From Pseudomonadota bacterium (GTDB taxonomy: Bacteria; Pseudomonadota; Gammaproteobacteria; Ga0077536), in contig JAPOKK010000010.1 in assembly GCA_029977665.1 (NCBI GenBank), positions 1 through 34,946 on the forward strand: DNA of 34,946 nucleotides, read 5' to 3'. Below the pieces are notes generated by a model, which had not been told where the DNA came from, did no database searches, and was given only the letters and a program-made list of their open reading frames with translations. A program made the translations under genes and the position numbers. The stretch's first letter is position 1; every line of letters starts with the position of its first letter. Below are positions 7,299 through 14,775 of this stretch, in pieces.

Positions 7299-8122
7299 GC
7301 CTCGTCTATGCGGGCGTGCTCAGCCACGCCCCCGGCATCACCGGCCGCGCCGACCTGGTCAAGAACGTCGCCCGGCGCGACGAGTTCTACCGCATGCTCG
7401 ACCACCAGCGCGAGGAGATCGAAGCAAGCGGTGCCGAGGCGCTGGTGGTCATCGCGGCAGAACATTTCGCGAACTTCTTCATGAACAACATGCCGGCCTT
7501 CTGCATCGGCATGAGCGATGCCTACGAAGGGCCGATCGAGGATCCGGGCTGGCTCAAGATCGCGCGCACGCGGGTGCCCGGCAACGCCGACCTCAGCAAG
7601 CGCGTGATTACCGCGGTCATGCAGACCGTCGACTGTGCCTATGCCGAGGAATGGAAGTTCGACCACGGCATCATGGTGCCGCTGCACTTCCTCACCCCGC
7701 GCTACGACATGGCCGTGATCCCGGCCAACATCAACTGCCAGGGTCCACCGCTGACGCCGCTCGCGCGCGCCTGGGCGTTCGGCGAAGCGCTGCGCCGCGC
7801 GTGTGACGCGCAACCCGAGAAGATCGCTCTCGTCGGCACCGGCGGCATCTCGCACTGGCCGGCGACGCCCGACTCCGGGAAGATCAACGAGGCCTGGGAC
7901 CGCGAGTTTCTCGACCACCTCATGGCCCAGGACCGCGACGCGCTGATGCGCTACGACGACGACGTGCAGACCTATCGCGATGCCGGCCAGGGCGGCTTCG
8001 AGATCCGTACCTACCTCGCGGCCGCGGCCGCGGCCGGCGGTCCTGGTGAACTGCAGTATTACACTGCGGAGCTGCCGATCTTCGCCGTCGGCTGCACGGT
8101 CGCGCGCTTCGCTATCGACTGA
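7295..8122 (+). CDS. LigB-type class III extradiol ring-cleavage dioxygenase, catalytic subunit
   Basis: This 275-aa protein has the LigB active-site set. Fe(II) ligands are H11 (LSHAPGI), H57 (AAEHFANFF) and E236 (GFEIRTY). The catalytic His is H187 (GTGGISHWP), with H124 in FDHGIMVPLHF. These correspond to the LigB positions H12, H61, E242, H195 and H127. It should cleave a catecholic ring next to the hydroxyls using O2. The upstream hpaE/hpaF genes suggest 3,4-dihydroxyphenylacetate or a close analogue as substrate. The paired LigA-like subunit leaves protocatechuate- or gallate-like substrates possible. It is the last gene of the + operon; the next gene (mlaB) is convergent. Confidence 0.9.
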   Translation: MSLVYAGVLSHAPGITGRADLVKNVARRDEFYRMLDHQREEIEASGAEALVVIAAEHFANFFMNNMPAFCIGMSDAYEGPIEDPGWLKIARTRVPGNADLSKRVITAVMQTVDCAYAEEWKFDHGIMVPLHFLTPRYDMAVIPANINCQGPPLTPLARAWAFGEALRRACDAQPEKIALVGTGGISHWPATPDSGKINEAWDREFLDHLMAQDRDALMRYDDDVQTYRDAGQGGFEIRTYLAAAAAAGGPGELQYYTAELPIFAVGCTVARFAID

Positions 8123-8147
8123 AGCCCGCGCCGGCGCGCGGTGCAAC

Positions 8148-8423
8148 TCAGCCGTCGAGCAGCTCGCGCACGCCGTACAGCTCGGCCAGCGCATCGAGCG
8201 CCGCCGGCAGGTTGGCGTGCCGCACCGGGTGACCGGCGTCGCCGGCCAGGCGGCGCGCATGGAGAATCAGCGACAGCGCGCTCGAGTCGAGTTCGTCCAC
8301 CGCGGCCCAGTCGATGGTGCCGGCGCCGCCGGCGACGAACTCGGCGATACGGGCACGCAGCGCCGTGTGCGTGGCCAGCGTGACCGGCCCGGCAAGCGCA
8401 CAGATACCCGGCTCCGTGCTCAC
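8148..8423 (-). CDS. mlaB: MlaB, STAS-domain subunit of the phospholipid transporter
   Basis: This 91-aa protein is a single STAS domain (LAGPVTLATHTALRARI, then IDWAAVDELDSSALSLILHARR). MlaB binds the ATPase MlaF at the cytoplasmic face of the Mla ABC transporter and is needed for its activity. The start is GTG, overlapping the mlaC stop by 4 bases (GTGA), so translation is coupled. It is the last gene of the mlaFEDCB operon on the minus strand. The family is divergent, but the operon position makes the call secure. Confidence 0.9.
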   Translation of the reverse strand: MSTEPGICALAGPVTLATHTALRARIAEFVAGGAGTIDWAAVDELDSSALSLILHARRLAGDAGHPVRHANLPAALDALAELYGVRELLDG

Positions 8424-9040
8424 CCCGTGCTGCCGTCGGCGTTCTTGTCGTGCAGCAGACGGATGAGACCGTCGATGCCGGAGCGGTTGACAGTCGAGTC
8501 GAACAGGCTGCGGTAGTTGACGACCAGGCTGACGCCGTCGACGAGCACATCGTAGACCTTCCAGCCGGAGTCTCGCGCGATCATGCGATAGTCCATGCGA
8601 ATCGGCTTGCCGCCGCTGTCCTTGGTCACGCTCGTCTGCACCACCGCCTGCTTCGCATCCGGTTCGAGCCGCAGTGGGCGGTAGTCAATGTGGTAGTCGA
8701 CGAACTGCTGCAGCGCCACCGAGTAAGTACGCACGAGCAGCATGCGGAACTCGTCGACCAGCGCCGTGCGCTGGCTGTCGTCGGCCGTGCGCCAGTGCTT
8801 GCCGACGGCAAGGCGCGTCATCGCCCCGAAATCGAAATGCTGGACGACCTTGGTATCGACCAGTTCGGCGAGCGTCTTCATGTCGGTACCGGCATCGGCG
8901 CGCAGCACCGCGAGCACCTCGTCGGCCGTACGGTGGACGAGCTCGTCCGGCGGCATCGGGTCGGCCAGCGCCGGGGCGAGCGCGAGCAGCAGCCACAGGC
9001 CGGCGAACAGTGCCGGCAGACTCTTCGTTGCACGCGTCAT
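8420..9040 (-). CDS. mlaC: MlaC, periplasmic phospholipid-binding protein
   Basis: This 206-aa protein has an N-terminal signal peptide (KSLPALFAGLWLLLALAPALA, cleavage before DPMPP) and the MlaC/Ttg2D fold: FGAMTRLAVGKHWRTA, RTYSVALQQFVDY and DSGWKVYDVLVDGVSLVVNYRSLF. It ferries phospholipids across the periplasm between the outer-membrane MlaA complex and the MlaFEDB complex. It begins 2 bases after the mlaD stop. MlaA is not in the window. Confidence 0.95.
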   Translation of the reverse strand: MTRATKSLPALFAGLWLLLALAPALADPMPPDELVHRTADEVLAVLRADAGTDMKTLAELVDTKVVQHFDFGAMTRLAVGKHWRTADDSQRTALVDEFRMLLVRTYSVALQQFVDYHIDYRPLRLEPDAKQAVVQTSVTKDSGGKPIRMDYRMIARDSGWKVYDVLVDGVSLVVNYRSLFDSTVNRSGIDGLIRLLHDKNADGSTG

Positions 9041-9042
9041 GA

Positions 9043-9510
9043 TCAGGGGGAGGCCTCCTGTGCCTTGTCGTAGAGAAACTGGCCGATGACGTGCTCGAGC
9101 ACGACGGCCGACTGGGTGATGGTGATTCGACCGCCGTCCTCGAGGTGGGTTTCCTCGGCGCCGGCATCGAGGCCGATGTAGTTCTCGCCGAGCACGCCCG
9201 AAGTCAGGATGGAAGCGCTGGTGTCGAGCGGGAAGCGGTAGGCGCTGTCGATGGCCATGGTGACCTCGGCCTCGTAGCGCGTGGCGTCGAAATCGACCGC
9301 GAGCACGCGGCCCACCGTGACGCCGGCGGCGCGCACCGGGGCCCGTGCCTTGAGGCTGCCGATGTTGCTGAAGCTCGCGCGCACTTCGTAGCTGGTGGCC
9401 CCGGTCCCGAGGCCGAGATTGCCGACCTTGAGCGCGAGGAACAGCAGCGCGGCGAACCCGGCGAGCACGAACACGCCGACCCAGAACTGCAGCATGCGAG
9501 AGTTCATCAT
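9043..9510 (-). CDS. mlaD: MlaD, MCE-domain substrate-binding protein
   Basis: This 155-aa protein has a single N-terminal membrane anchor (FWVGVFVLAGFAALLFLALKV) followed by one MCE domain (YEVRASFSNIGSLKARAPVRAAGVTVGRV, ASILTSGVLGENYIGL). MlaD hexamers form the periplasmic ring that passes lipids between MlaE and MlaC. Two adjacent ATG codons are possible starts; AGGAG lies about 9 nt upstream of the first. Length and order in the operon are standard. Confidence 0.95.
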   Translation of the reverse strand: MMNSRMLQFWVGVFVLAGFAALLFLALKVGNLGLGTGATSYEVRASFSNIGSLKARAPVRAAGVTVGRVLAVDFDATRYEAEVTMAIDSAYRFPLDTSASILTSGVLGENYIGLDAGAEETHLEDGGRITITQSAVVLEHVIGQFLYDKAQEASP

Positions 9511-9538
9511 CGTTACTGTCTCCTACGGCGGGGCGCGG

Positions 9539-10360
9539 TCAATTGCCCCACATCTGCATCATGAAAACGGTCAGCACGAGGGCGAGGGCGAGCACGAGCA
9601 GCGAAGAATGTACAACCGTGCGCGTGGTCGCGCGCGACACGCCCTCCGCCGTCGGCGGCGCGTCGAAGCCTTCGAATGTCGCCACCGCGGCGATACCGAT
9701 GCCGAACACGATGCTCTTGACGACGCCGTTGAGGATGTCCTGGCGGAAATCCACCGCCGCCTGCATCTGCGACCAGAATGCGCCGTCGTCGACGCCGAGC
9801 AGGCGCACGCCGACGACATAGGCGCCGAAGATGCCGAGCGCGGAGAACAAGGCCGCCAGCAGGGGCATCGACAGCACTGCCCCCCAGAAGCGCGGCGCGA
9901 CGACGCGTGCGACCGGGTCGACCGCCATCATCTCCATCGCGACGATCTGGTCGGTCGCTTTCATCAGGCCGATCTCGGCGGTGATCGCGGAGCCTGCGCG
10001 GCTCGCAAACAGCAGCGCAGCCACGACCGGGCCCAGCTCGCGCACCAGCGACAGCGCCACCAGGACCCCGAGCTTCTCTTCCGACCCGTAGGTCTGAAGG
10101 GTGTCGTAACCCTGCAGGCCGAGCACCATGCCGACGAAGAGCCCCGAGACCATGATGATCACGAGCGACAGCGCGCCGGCGAAATAGACCTCGCGCACCG
10201 TCAGCGCGGGTCGCGCGATGCTCGTGCCCGATGCGAACAGCACGCGCAGCATGAACAGGGTCGCCGCGCCGATGCGGCGCACCGCGTCGATCGCCCAGGC
10301 GCCGACCCGCGCGACGAGATCGATCGGCCCGCCGCCGTTCAAGCCGCGCTCCCCTGCCAT
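9539..10360 (-). CDS. mlaE: MlaE, permease of the phospholipid ABC transporter
   Basis: This 273-aa integral membrane protein has the MlaE pattern: an amphipathic N-terminus, then helices including LSLVIIMVSGLFVGMVLGLQGY, the conserved loop LVRELGPVVAALLFASRAGSAITAEIGLMKATDQIVAMEMM, and C-terminal helices. It forms the homodimeric inner-membrane channel of the Mla system. A 21-bp palindrome lies 11 bases upstream of its start, inside the 67-bp gap after mlaF, and the ribosome site is weak. The palindrome may affect mlaF/mlaE stoichiometry. Confidence 0.95.
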   Translation of the reverse strand: MAGERGLNGGGPIDLVARVGAWAIDAVRRIGAATLFMLRVLFASGTSIARPALTVREVYFAGALSLVIIMVSGLFVGMVLGLQGYDTLQTYGSEEKLGVLVALSLVRELGPVVAALLFASRAGSAITAEIGLMKATDQIVAMEMMAVDPVARVVAPRFWGAVLSMPLLAALFSALGIFGAYVVGVRLLGVDDGAFWSQMQAAVDFRQDILNGVVKSIVFGIGIAAVATFEGFDAPPTAEGVSRATTRTVVHSSLLVLALALVLTVFMMQMWGN

Positions 10361-10370
10361 GCTGCACCGC

Positions 10371-10391
10371 CAAAAGTGTCTGACACTTTTG
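10371..10391. repeat. 21-bp perfect palindrome between mlaF and mlaE
   Basis: CAAAAGTGTC-T-GACACTTTTG has 10-bp arms around one central base; as RNA it forms a 9-bp stem with a 3-nt loop. Its AT content contrasts with the surroundings. I see no second copy in this window. It may be a dispersed palindromic element or a local mRNA hairpin. Confidence 0.8.
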
Positions 10392-10427
10392 CTCCTGCGC
10401 TTGGCCGCTGGCGTCCGTGTGGCGATG

Positions 10428-11246
10428 TCATGCGTCCGCCGCCAGACCGAGATCGGTGCGGTAGTCGGGTGCCGGGTAATGAAAACCGACCGGGCCGTCG
10501 ACTTCGCCCTGCACGAACTGCCGCACCATCGGCACGTCCGATTCGCGCATCTCCTCGGCGGTTCCTTCGGCGACGATGCGGCCGTCGGCCATGAGATACA
10601 CGTAATCGACGATTTTCAATGACTCCTGCACGTCGTGCGTGACCACGATCGAGGTCGCACCAAGGGCGTCGTTGGAACGCCGGATGAGCTGCCCGATCAC
10701 GCCGAGCGAGATGGGGTCCAGGCCGGCGAACGGCTCGTCGTACATCACGAGCATCGGATCGAGCGCGACGGCGCGCGCGAGCGCCACGCGGCGCGCCATG
10801 CCGCCGGACAGCTCGGAGGGCATCAGGTTCGCCGCGCCGCGCAGGCCGACCGCGTGCAGCTTGAGCAGCACCAGGTCGCGGATCGCGTCCTCGGGCAGGT
10901 CGGTGTGCTCGCGCATCTGGAAGGCGATGTTCTCGAACACCGTCATGTCGGTGAACAACGCGCCGCCCTGGAACAACATGCCCATGCGTCGGCGCATACG
11001 GTAGAGGCCGTCGGCATCGAGCGTGCCCATGTTCTCGCCGGCGACTTCCACGCTGCCGGTCTGCGCGCGCGCCTGCCCGCCGATCAGGCGCAGCAACGTG
11101 GTCTTGCCGCAACCGCTGCCACCCATCAGGGCGACGACCTTGCCGCGCGGCACGACGAGGTCGACGTCGTGCAGGATGCGACGGGCCGGGGTGTAGCCGA
11201 AGTTGCAGTTGCGGATGGCAACGAGGGGAGCGTCGGTCACGGACAA
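10428..11246 (-). CDS. mlaF: MlaF, ATPase of the phospholipid ABC transporter
   Basis: This 272-aa ABC ATPase has Walker A GGSGCGKTT (about 42-50), the signature LSGGMARRVALARA, Walker B LVMYDEPFAGLD and the H-loop VVTHDV. The C-terminal tail (FVQGEVDGPVGFHYPAPDY) is typical of MlaF. It powers the MlaFEDB complex at the inner membrane and is the first gene of the minus-strand operon. The annotated start is TTG at 11246; an in-frame GTG at 11240 is an equally reasonable alternative. Neither has a clear ribosome site, so the exact start is uncertain. Confidence 0.94.
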   Translation of the reverse strand: MSVTDAPLVAIRNCNFGYTPARRILHDVDLVVPRGKVVALMGGSGCGKTTLLRLIGGQARAQTGSVEVAGENMGTLDADGLYRMRRRMGMLFQGGALFTDMTVFENIAFQMREHTDLPEDAIRDLVLLKLHAVGLRGAANLMPSELSGGMARRVALARAVALDPMLVMYDEPFAGLDPISLGVIGQLIRRSNDALGATSIVVTHDVQESLKIVDYVYLMADGRIVAEGTAEEMRESDVPMVRQFVQGEVDGPVGFHYPAPDYRTDLGLAADA

Positions 11247-11498
11247 TCACGAACGGCGTCGGGCGCCGGCGGGCATGGAGGAATCGCGATCATCGCATGA
11301 CGCACGGTCCCGCGGCGAGATGCCGGACACGGCTCGTGGAGCCTGGACGGCGTTCCCGGCAGGCGCCTGTCGCGCGCGCGGCGACAGACTGCTTGCCGCA
11401 GGCCGAGGCTGCGCGGACGGACGACGGCCGCCTTTCCGAGGCCCCGACTGCGCATACCGGGCATCACTGCCGACGCGCGGCGACACCGGCCTCGCGCC

Positions 11499-11504
11499 TA
11501 TACT
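11499..11504 (+). promoter_or_regulatory. Possible -10 element for the crotonase-family gene
   Basis: TATACT is a near-consensus -10 and would start transcription near 11511, leaving a short leader before GAGGAGAG and the ATT start. No clear -35 is visible 17 bases upstream. The 288-bp gap between mlaF and this gene holds nothing else I recognise. Confidence 0.4.
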
Positions 11505-11534
11505 GTCGCCCTGCGCATACCGAGGAGAGCCGCC

Positions 11535-12323
11535 ATTTCCGCCGCCACCATCAAGACCCGGACCGCCGATGGGGTCCTCCACGTGCTCATCGACCGCGCG
11601 GCCAAGCGCAATGCCCTCGCCCAGGCCGTACTCGGGGAACTCGGCGATGCCTTTCGCGCGCACGCCGGGGACGCCGACCTGCGCCTTGCCGTGATCCGCG
11701 GCGCGGGCGAACGCTGTTTCGCCGCCGGCGGCGACCTGCACGAGTTCGAGGGTCTGCGCGAACCCGACGCCGTGCGCGAGATGAACCGCTTCTCGACGGC
11801 GGCGCTCGACACCATCCGCGATTTCCCGGTGCCGGTCGTCGCCGCCATGAACGGCGACGCCATCGGTGGTGGCGGCGAGCTCGCGCTGGCCTGCGACATG
11901 CGCGTGTTCGCGCGCCACGCGCGCATCGGCTTCGTGCAGGGCCAGATGTGCATCTCGACCGCCTGGGGCGGCGGCGCCGACCTCATGCGCGTGGCCGGCC
12001 CGGCCACCGCGCTGCGCATGCTCACTCGCGCCGAGTTCATCGCCGCCGAGGAAGCGCGAGTGCTCGGGCTGGCCGACGCGGTGCAGGATGCGGACGAAGA
12101 TTTCGAACAGGCGCTCGAGCGCTACCTCGCGCCGATGCGCGAGCGCAAGCCGCAGATCATGCGCGCCTACAAGACGCTCGCCCGCGCCGCGCGACAGGAC
12201 GACGCGTGGCGCGCGGTGCGCGCCGCGGAACCCGCCCTGCTGGAAGCGACCTGGCTGCACGAGGATCACTGGACGGCCTCGGCCGCGGCGATCGCGCGCA
12301 TCGCGGCAAAGAAGCAGGCCTGA
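11535..12323 (+). CDS. Enoyl-CoA hydratase/isomerase (crotonase) family protein, possibly decarboxylase-like, ATT start
   Basis: This crotonase-fold protein (262 aa from ATT 11535) has oxyanion-hole segments CFAAGGDL and AIGGGGELAL. One classical hydratase Glu is kept (GGGGELAL). The other (rat E164, in FGQPE) aligns to Gln in IGFVQGQMCISTAWGGG. That segment resembles ethylmalonyl-CoA decarboxylase-type proteins (FVHKEMG...SWGG) as I recall them, so hydration may not be its reaction. The ORF track begins at GTG 11583, which would remove the first beta-strand. In frame upstream, SAATIKTRTADGVLHVLIDR completes the family N-terminus, and the only well-placed initiator is ATT at 11535 with GAGGAG 7 nt upstream. 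It lies near the leucine-catabolism genes and could serve them. Confidence 0.8.
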   Translation: MSAATIKTRTADGVLHVLIDRAAKRNALAQAVLGELGDAFRAHAGDADLRLAVIRGAGERCFAAGGDLHEFEGLREPDAVREMNRFSTAALDTIRDFPVPVVAAMNGDAIGGGGELALACDMRVFARHARIGFVQGQMCISTAWGGGADLMRVAGPATALRMLTRAEFIAAEEARVLGLADAVQDADEDFEQALERYLAPMRERKPQIMRAYKTLARAARQDDAWRAVRAAEPALLEATWLHEDHWTASAAAIARIAAKKQA

Positions 12324-12338
12324 CTCAGCGCGCCTCAC

Positions 12339-13385
12339 TCAGCGCGCCCGGGCGTCGCGCCGGCACGCGCTCGGCGAGCGCCCGGTCCACTGGCGAAAGG
12401 CCCGCGCGAAGCTCTTCTCGTTGTCGAAACCCACCGCGCGCGCAACCTGCGCGACGGGACGCTGGGTCCGCTGCAACAGCGCGATAGCGCGCGCGCAGCG
12501 CGCTTCGTTCTTGAGCGTCTGCAAAGACACGCCGGCCTCGCGCAGATGACGGAACAGCGTGCGCGTGGACACATTCAGGCGATGCGCGAGCGCGGCCGCG
12601 TCGCGCACCTCGTCCGGGCGCGCGGCGATGATCTCGCGCGCGCGGCGCACGAGCAGCCGGTCGCGGCGGTACTGCAACACCGTCAACGGCAGCGCGCGGC
12701 GCAGCATCTGGCGCAGGGCCGCTTCGTCGCGCACCAGCGGCAGGGCCGCGTAGCGTGCGTCGAACGCGAAGCCCGCCTCTGCTGCGTCGAAACGGACCGG
12801 CCCCGGGAACATCAGCGGGTAGGCCTCAGCATGCGCCGGACGCGGGTAAGGGAAGTGCACTTCGAGCAGCGGAATGCGCGAGTCGACGGCCCAGCAAGCG
12901 TAGCCGTGCACGTAGCGCAGCAGGGTCACGAGGCAGAACTCGCGCGACGCGCGCGGCGCGCGCCGCTCTTCGATGACGAGACTCGCGCGGGTGTCATCGA
13001 GCCGCAACACCAAGTGCACGTCGTCTATCAGCAATGCGTGGTGGCGGCACCAGCGTTTGAGAGCGACGGCGAGATCGGGCGCGCCGAGGGAGGCGCGGCA
13101 CAGCATGCCGTAGCTGCCCCACGGCAGCCGGCGCGAGAACCAGCCGAGCGCTTCGTCGTCGAGCTCGCGCATCGCGGCTTCCGAGACGCGTTCCATCTGA
13201 ACCGCGGTAATGCGCGCGGACGGGTCGCGGACCGTGGCGGGATCGATGCCGGCGGCGGCGAGCGCCGCGGCAGGATCCTGACCATAACGGGCGTACGCGT
13301 CGACGATCGCGCGCACGAAAACCATCGGCGTAGCCGCACGCGAACCACCGCCCCACGGCACGACCCCGGCGGGAGGCGCTTTCAT
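12339..13385 (-). CDS. AraC-family transcriptional regulator
   Basis: This 348-aa protein has an N-terminal ligand-sensing region of the Arabinose_bd (PF12625-like) type (RAIVDAYARYGQDPAAALAAAGID, LPWGSYGMLCRASLGAPDLAVALKRW) and a C-terminal AraC double HTH (AAALAHRLNVSTRTLFRHLREAGVSLQTLKNEAR, then VAQVARAVGFDNEKSFARAFRQWTGRSPSACRR). It is divergent from the ivd-mcc operon, which it probably controls. I place the start at ATG 13385, as the longer ORF-track start adds a non-homologous Arg/Ser-rich tail. No ribosome site precedes this ATG, but a good promoter would begin transcription right at it. Confidence 0.87.
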   Translation of the reverse strand: MKAPPAGVVPWGGGSRAATPMVFVRAIVDAYARYGQDPAAALAAAGIDPATVRDPSARITAVQMERVSEAAMRELDDEALGWFSRRLPWGSYGMLCRASLGAPDLAVALKRWCRHHALLIDDVHLVLRLDDTRASLVIEERRAPRASREFCLVTLLRYVHGYACWAVDSRIPLLEVHFPYPRPAHAEAYPLMFPGPVRFDAAEAGFAFDARYAALPLVRDEAALRQMLRRALPLTVLQYRRDRLLVRRAREIIAARPDEVRDAAALAHRLNVSTRTLFRHLREAGVSLQTLKNEARCARAIALLQRTQRPVAQVARAVGFDNEKSFARAFRQWTGRSPSACRRDARAR

Positions 13386-13391
13386 GCGCTG

Positions 13392-13420
13392 ACTATCGAT
13401 TGATATGGCACGATTTGCAA
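13392..13420 (-). promoter_or_regulatory. Predicted promoter of the AraC regulator (possibly leaderless)
   Basis: On the minus strand TTGCAA and GATAGT are separated by exactly 17 bases. The -10 ends 7 bases before the ATG at 13385, so the transcript would start at or next to the A of the start codon. This fits the lack of a ribosome-binding site. Confidence 0.45.
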
Positions 13421-13560
13421 CCTTCATGGCAGCCCCTGCGGCGTCTACCGCGCTAGGCTGGCGACGCCGCCCGAACCGCGGTGGGCTATCCTGTCGCGCC
13501 CCGCGTGGCGGGCGCGGCGCGCACGCCGTACCGATTGCACAGCACCATGGAGAAACCGAC

Positions 13561-14736
13561 ATGAACAACCTGCCGGGCATCAGCTTCGACCTCGGCGATA
13601 CCGTCGACATGCTGCGCGAGTCCGTGGCGGACTTCGCCGCCAACGAGATCGCGCCGCGCGCGCAGGACATCGAGCAGGCCAACGAGTTTCCCGCCGACCT
13701 GTGGCGCAAGCTCGGCGACCTCGGCGTGCACGGCGTGACCGTTGCCGAAGAATACGGTGGCGCAAATCTCGGCTACCTCGCGCACATCGTCGCGATGGAG
13801 GAGGTCTCGCGTGCCTCGGCCGCCGTCGGCCTGTCCTACGGCGCGCATTCCAACCTGTGCGTGAACCAGATTCACCGCAACGGCAACGCCGCGCAGAAGG
13901 CGCGCTACCTGCCCAAGCTGGTCTCCGGCGAGCACGTCGGCGCACTTGCCATGAGCGAACCCAACGCGGGTTCGGACGTGGTATCGATGAAGCTGCGCGC
14001 CGACCGTCGCGGTGACTGCTACGTACTCAACGGCTCGAAGATGTGGATCACCAATGGCGGCGACGCCGACACCCTCGTCGTCTACGCCAAGACCGATCCC
14101 GATGCCGGCCCGCGCGGCATGACCGCGTTCATCGTCGAGAAGGGCTTCGCCGGCTTCTCCAAGGGCACCAAGCTCGACAAGCTCGGCATGCGCGGCTCGA
14201 ACACCTACCCGATCTTCTTCGACGACTGCGAGGTGCCGGTGGAAAACGTCCTCGGCGCGGTCGGCGACGGCGTGCGCGTGCTGATGTCGGGTCTCGACTA
14301 CGAGCGCGCGGTGCTCGCGGCCGGCCCGCTCGGCATCATGGACGCCTGCATGGACGTGGTGCTGCCCTACGTGCACGAGCGCGAGCAGTTCGGCCAGCCG
14401 ATCGGCGAATTCCAGCTCATGCAGGGCAAGCTCGCCGACATGTACACCACCTGGCAGGCCTGCCGTGCCTATGTCTATGCCGTCGGGCGCGCCTGCGACG
14501 CCGGCGACCACAGCCGCAACCTGCGCAAGGACGCTGCCGGCGCCATCCTCTACGCGGCCGAGAAGGCGACCTGGATGGCGGGCGAGGCCATCCAGACGCT
14601 GGGCGGCAATGGCTACATCAACGAGTATGCGACCGGCCGCCTGTGGCGTGACGCCAAGCTCTACGAGATCGGCGCCGGCACCTCGGAGATCCGCCGCATG
14701 CTGATCGGCCGCGAACTGTTCAGCGACACCAAGTAA
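13561..14736 (+). CDS. ivd: Isovaleryl-CoA dehydrogenase
   Basis: This 391-aa acyl-CoA dehydrogenase has the isovaleryl-type catalytic arrangement: the base is in helix G ([17 protein letters not shown]248), and the position used by medium-chain enzymes is Ala ([12 protein letters not shown]). [12 protein letters not shown] and [11 protein letters not shown] are also typical. The FAD enzyme oxidises isovaleryl-CoA to 3-methylcrotonyl-CoA and passes electrons to ETF. It is directly followed by both subunits of methylcrotonyl-CoA carboxylase, the next step in leucine degradation. ATG 13561 has GGAGA upstream; the ORF-track start at 13405 lies in the promoter region. Confidence 0.93.
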   Translation: MNNLPGISFDLGDTVDMLRESVADFAANEIAPRAQDIEQANEFPADLWRKLGDLGVHGVTVAEEYGGANLGYLAHIVAMEEVSRASAAVGLSYGAHSNLCVNQIHRNGNAAQKARYLPKLVSGEHVGALAMSEPNAGSDVVSMKLRADRRGDCYVLNGSKMWITNGGDADTLVVYAKTDPDAGPRGMTAFIVEKGFAGFSKGTKLDKLGMRGSNTYPIFFDDCEVPVENVLGAVGDGVRVLMSGLDYERAVLAAGPLGIMDACMDVVLPYVHEREQFGQPIGEFQLMQGKLADMYTTWQACRAYVYAVGRACDAGDHSRNLRKDAAGAILYAAEKATWMAGEAIQTLGGNGYINEYATGRLWRDAKLYEIGAGTSEIRRMLIGRELFSDTK

Positions 14737-14775
14737 CACCGCCGCAGCCGCGGCGCGCAGGGGAGAGAGACGCCC

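Noticed and set aside
8122-8148. Possible bidirectional terminator between the dioxygenase gene and mlaB
   Set aside because: GCGCCGGCGC is palindromic but no T-tract is present on either strand.
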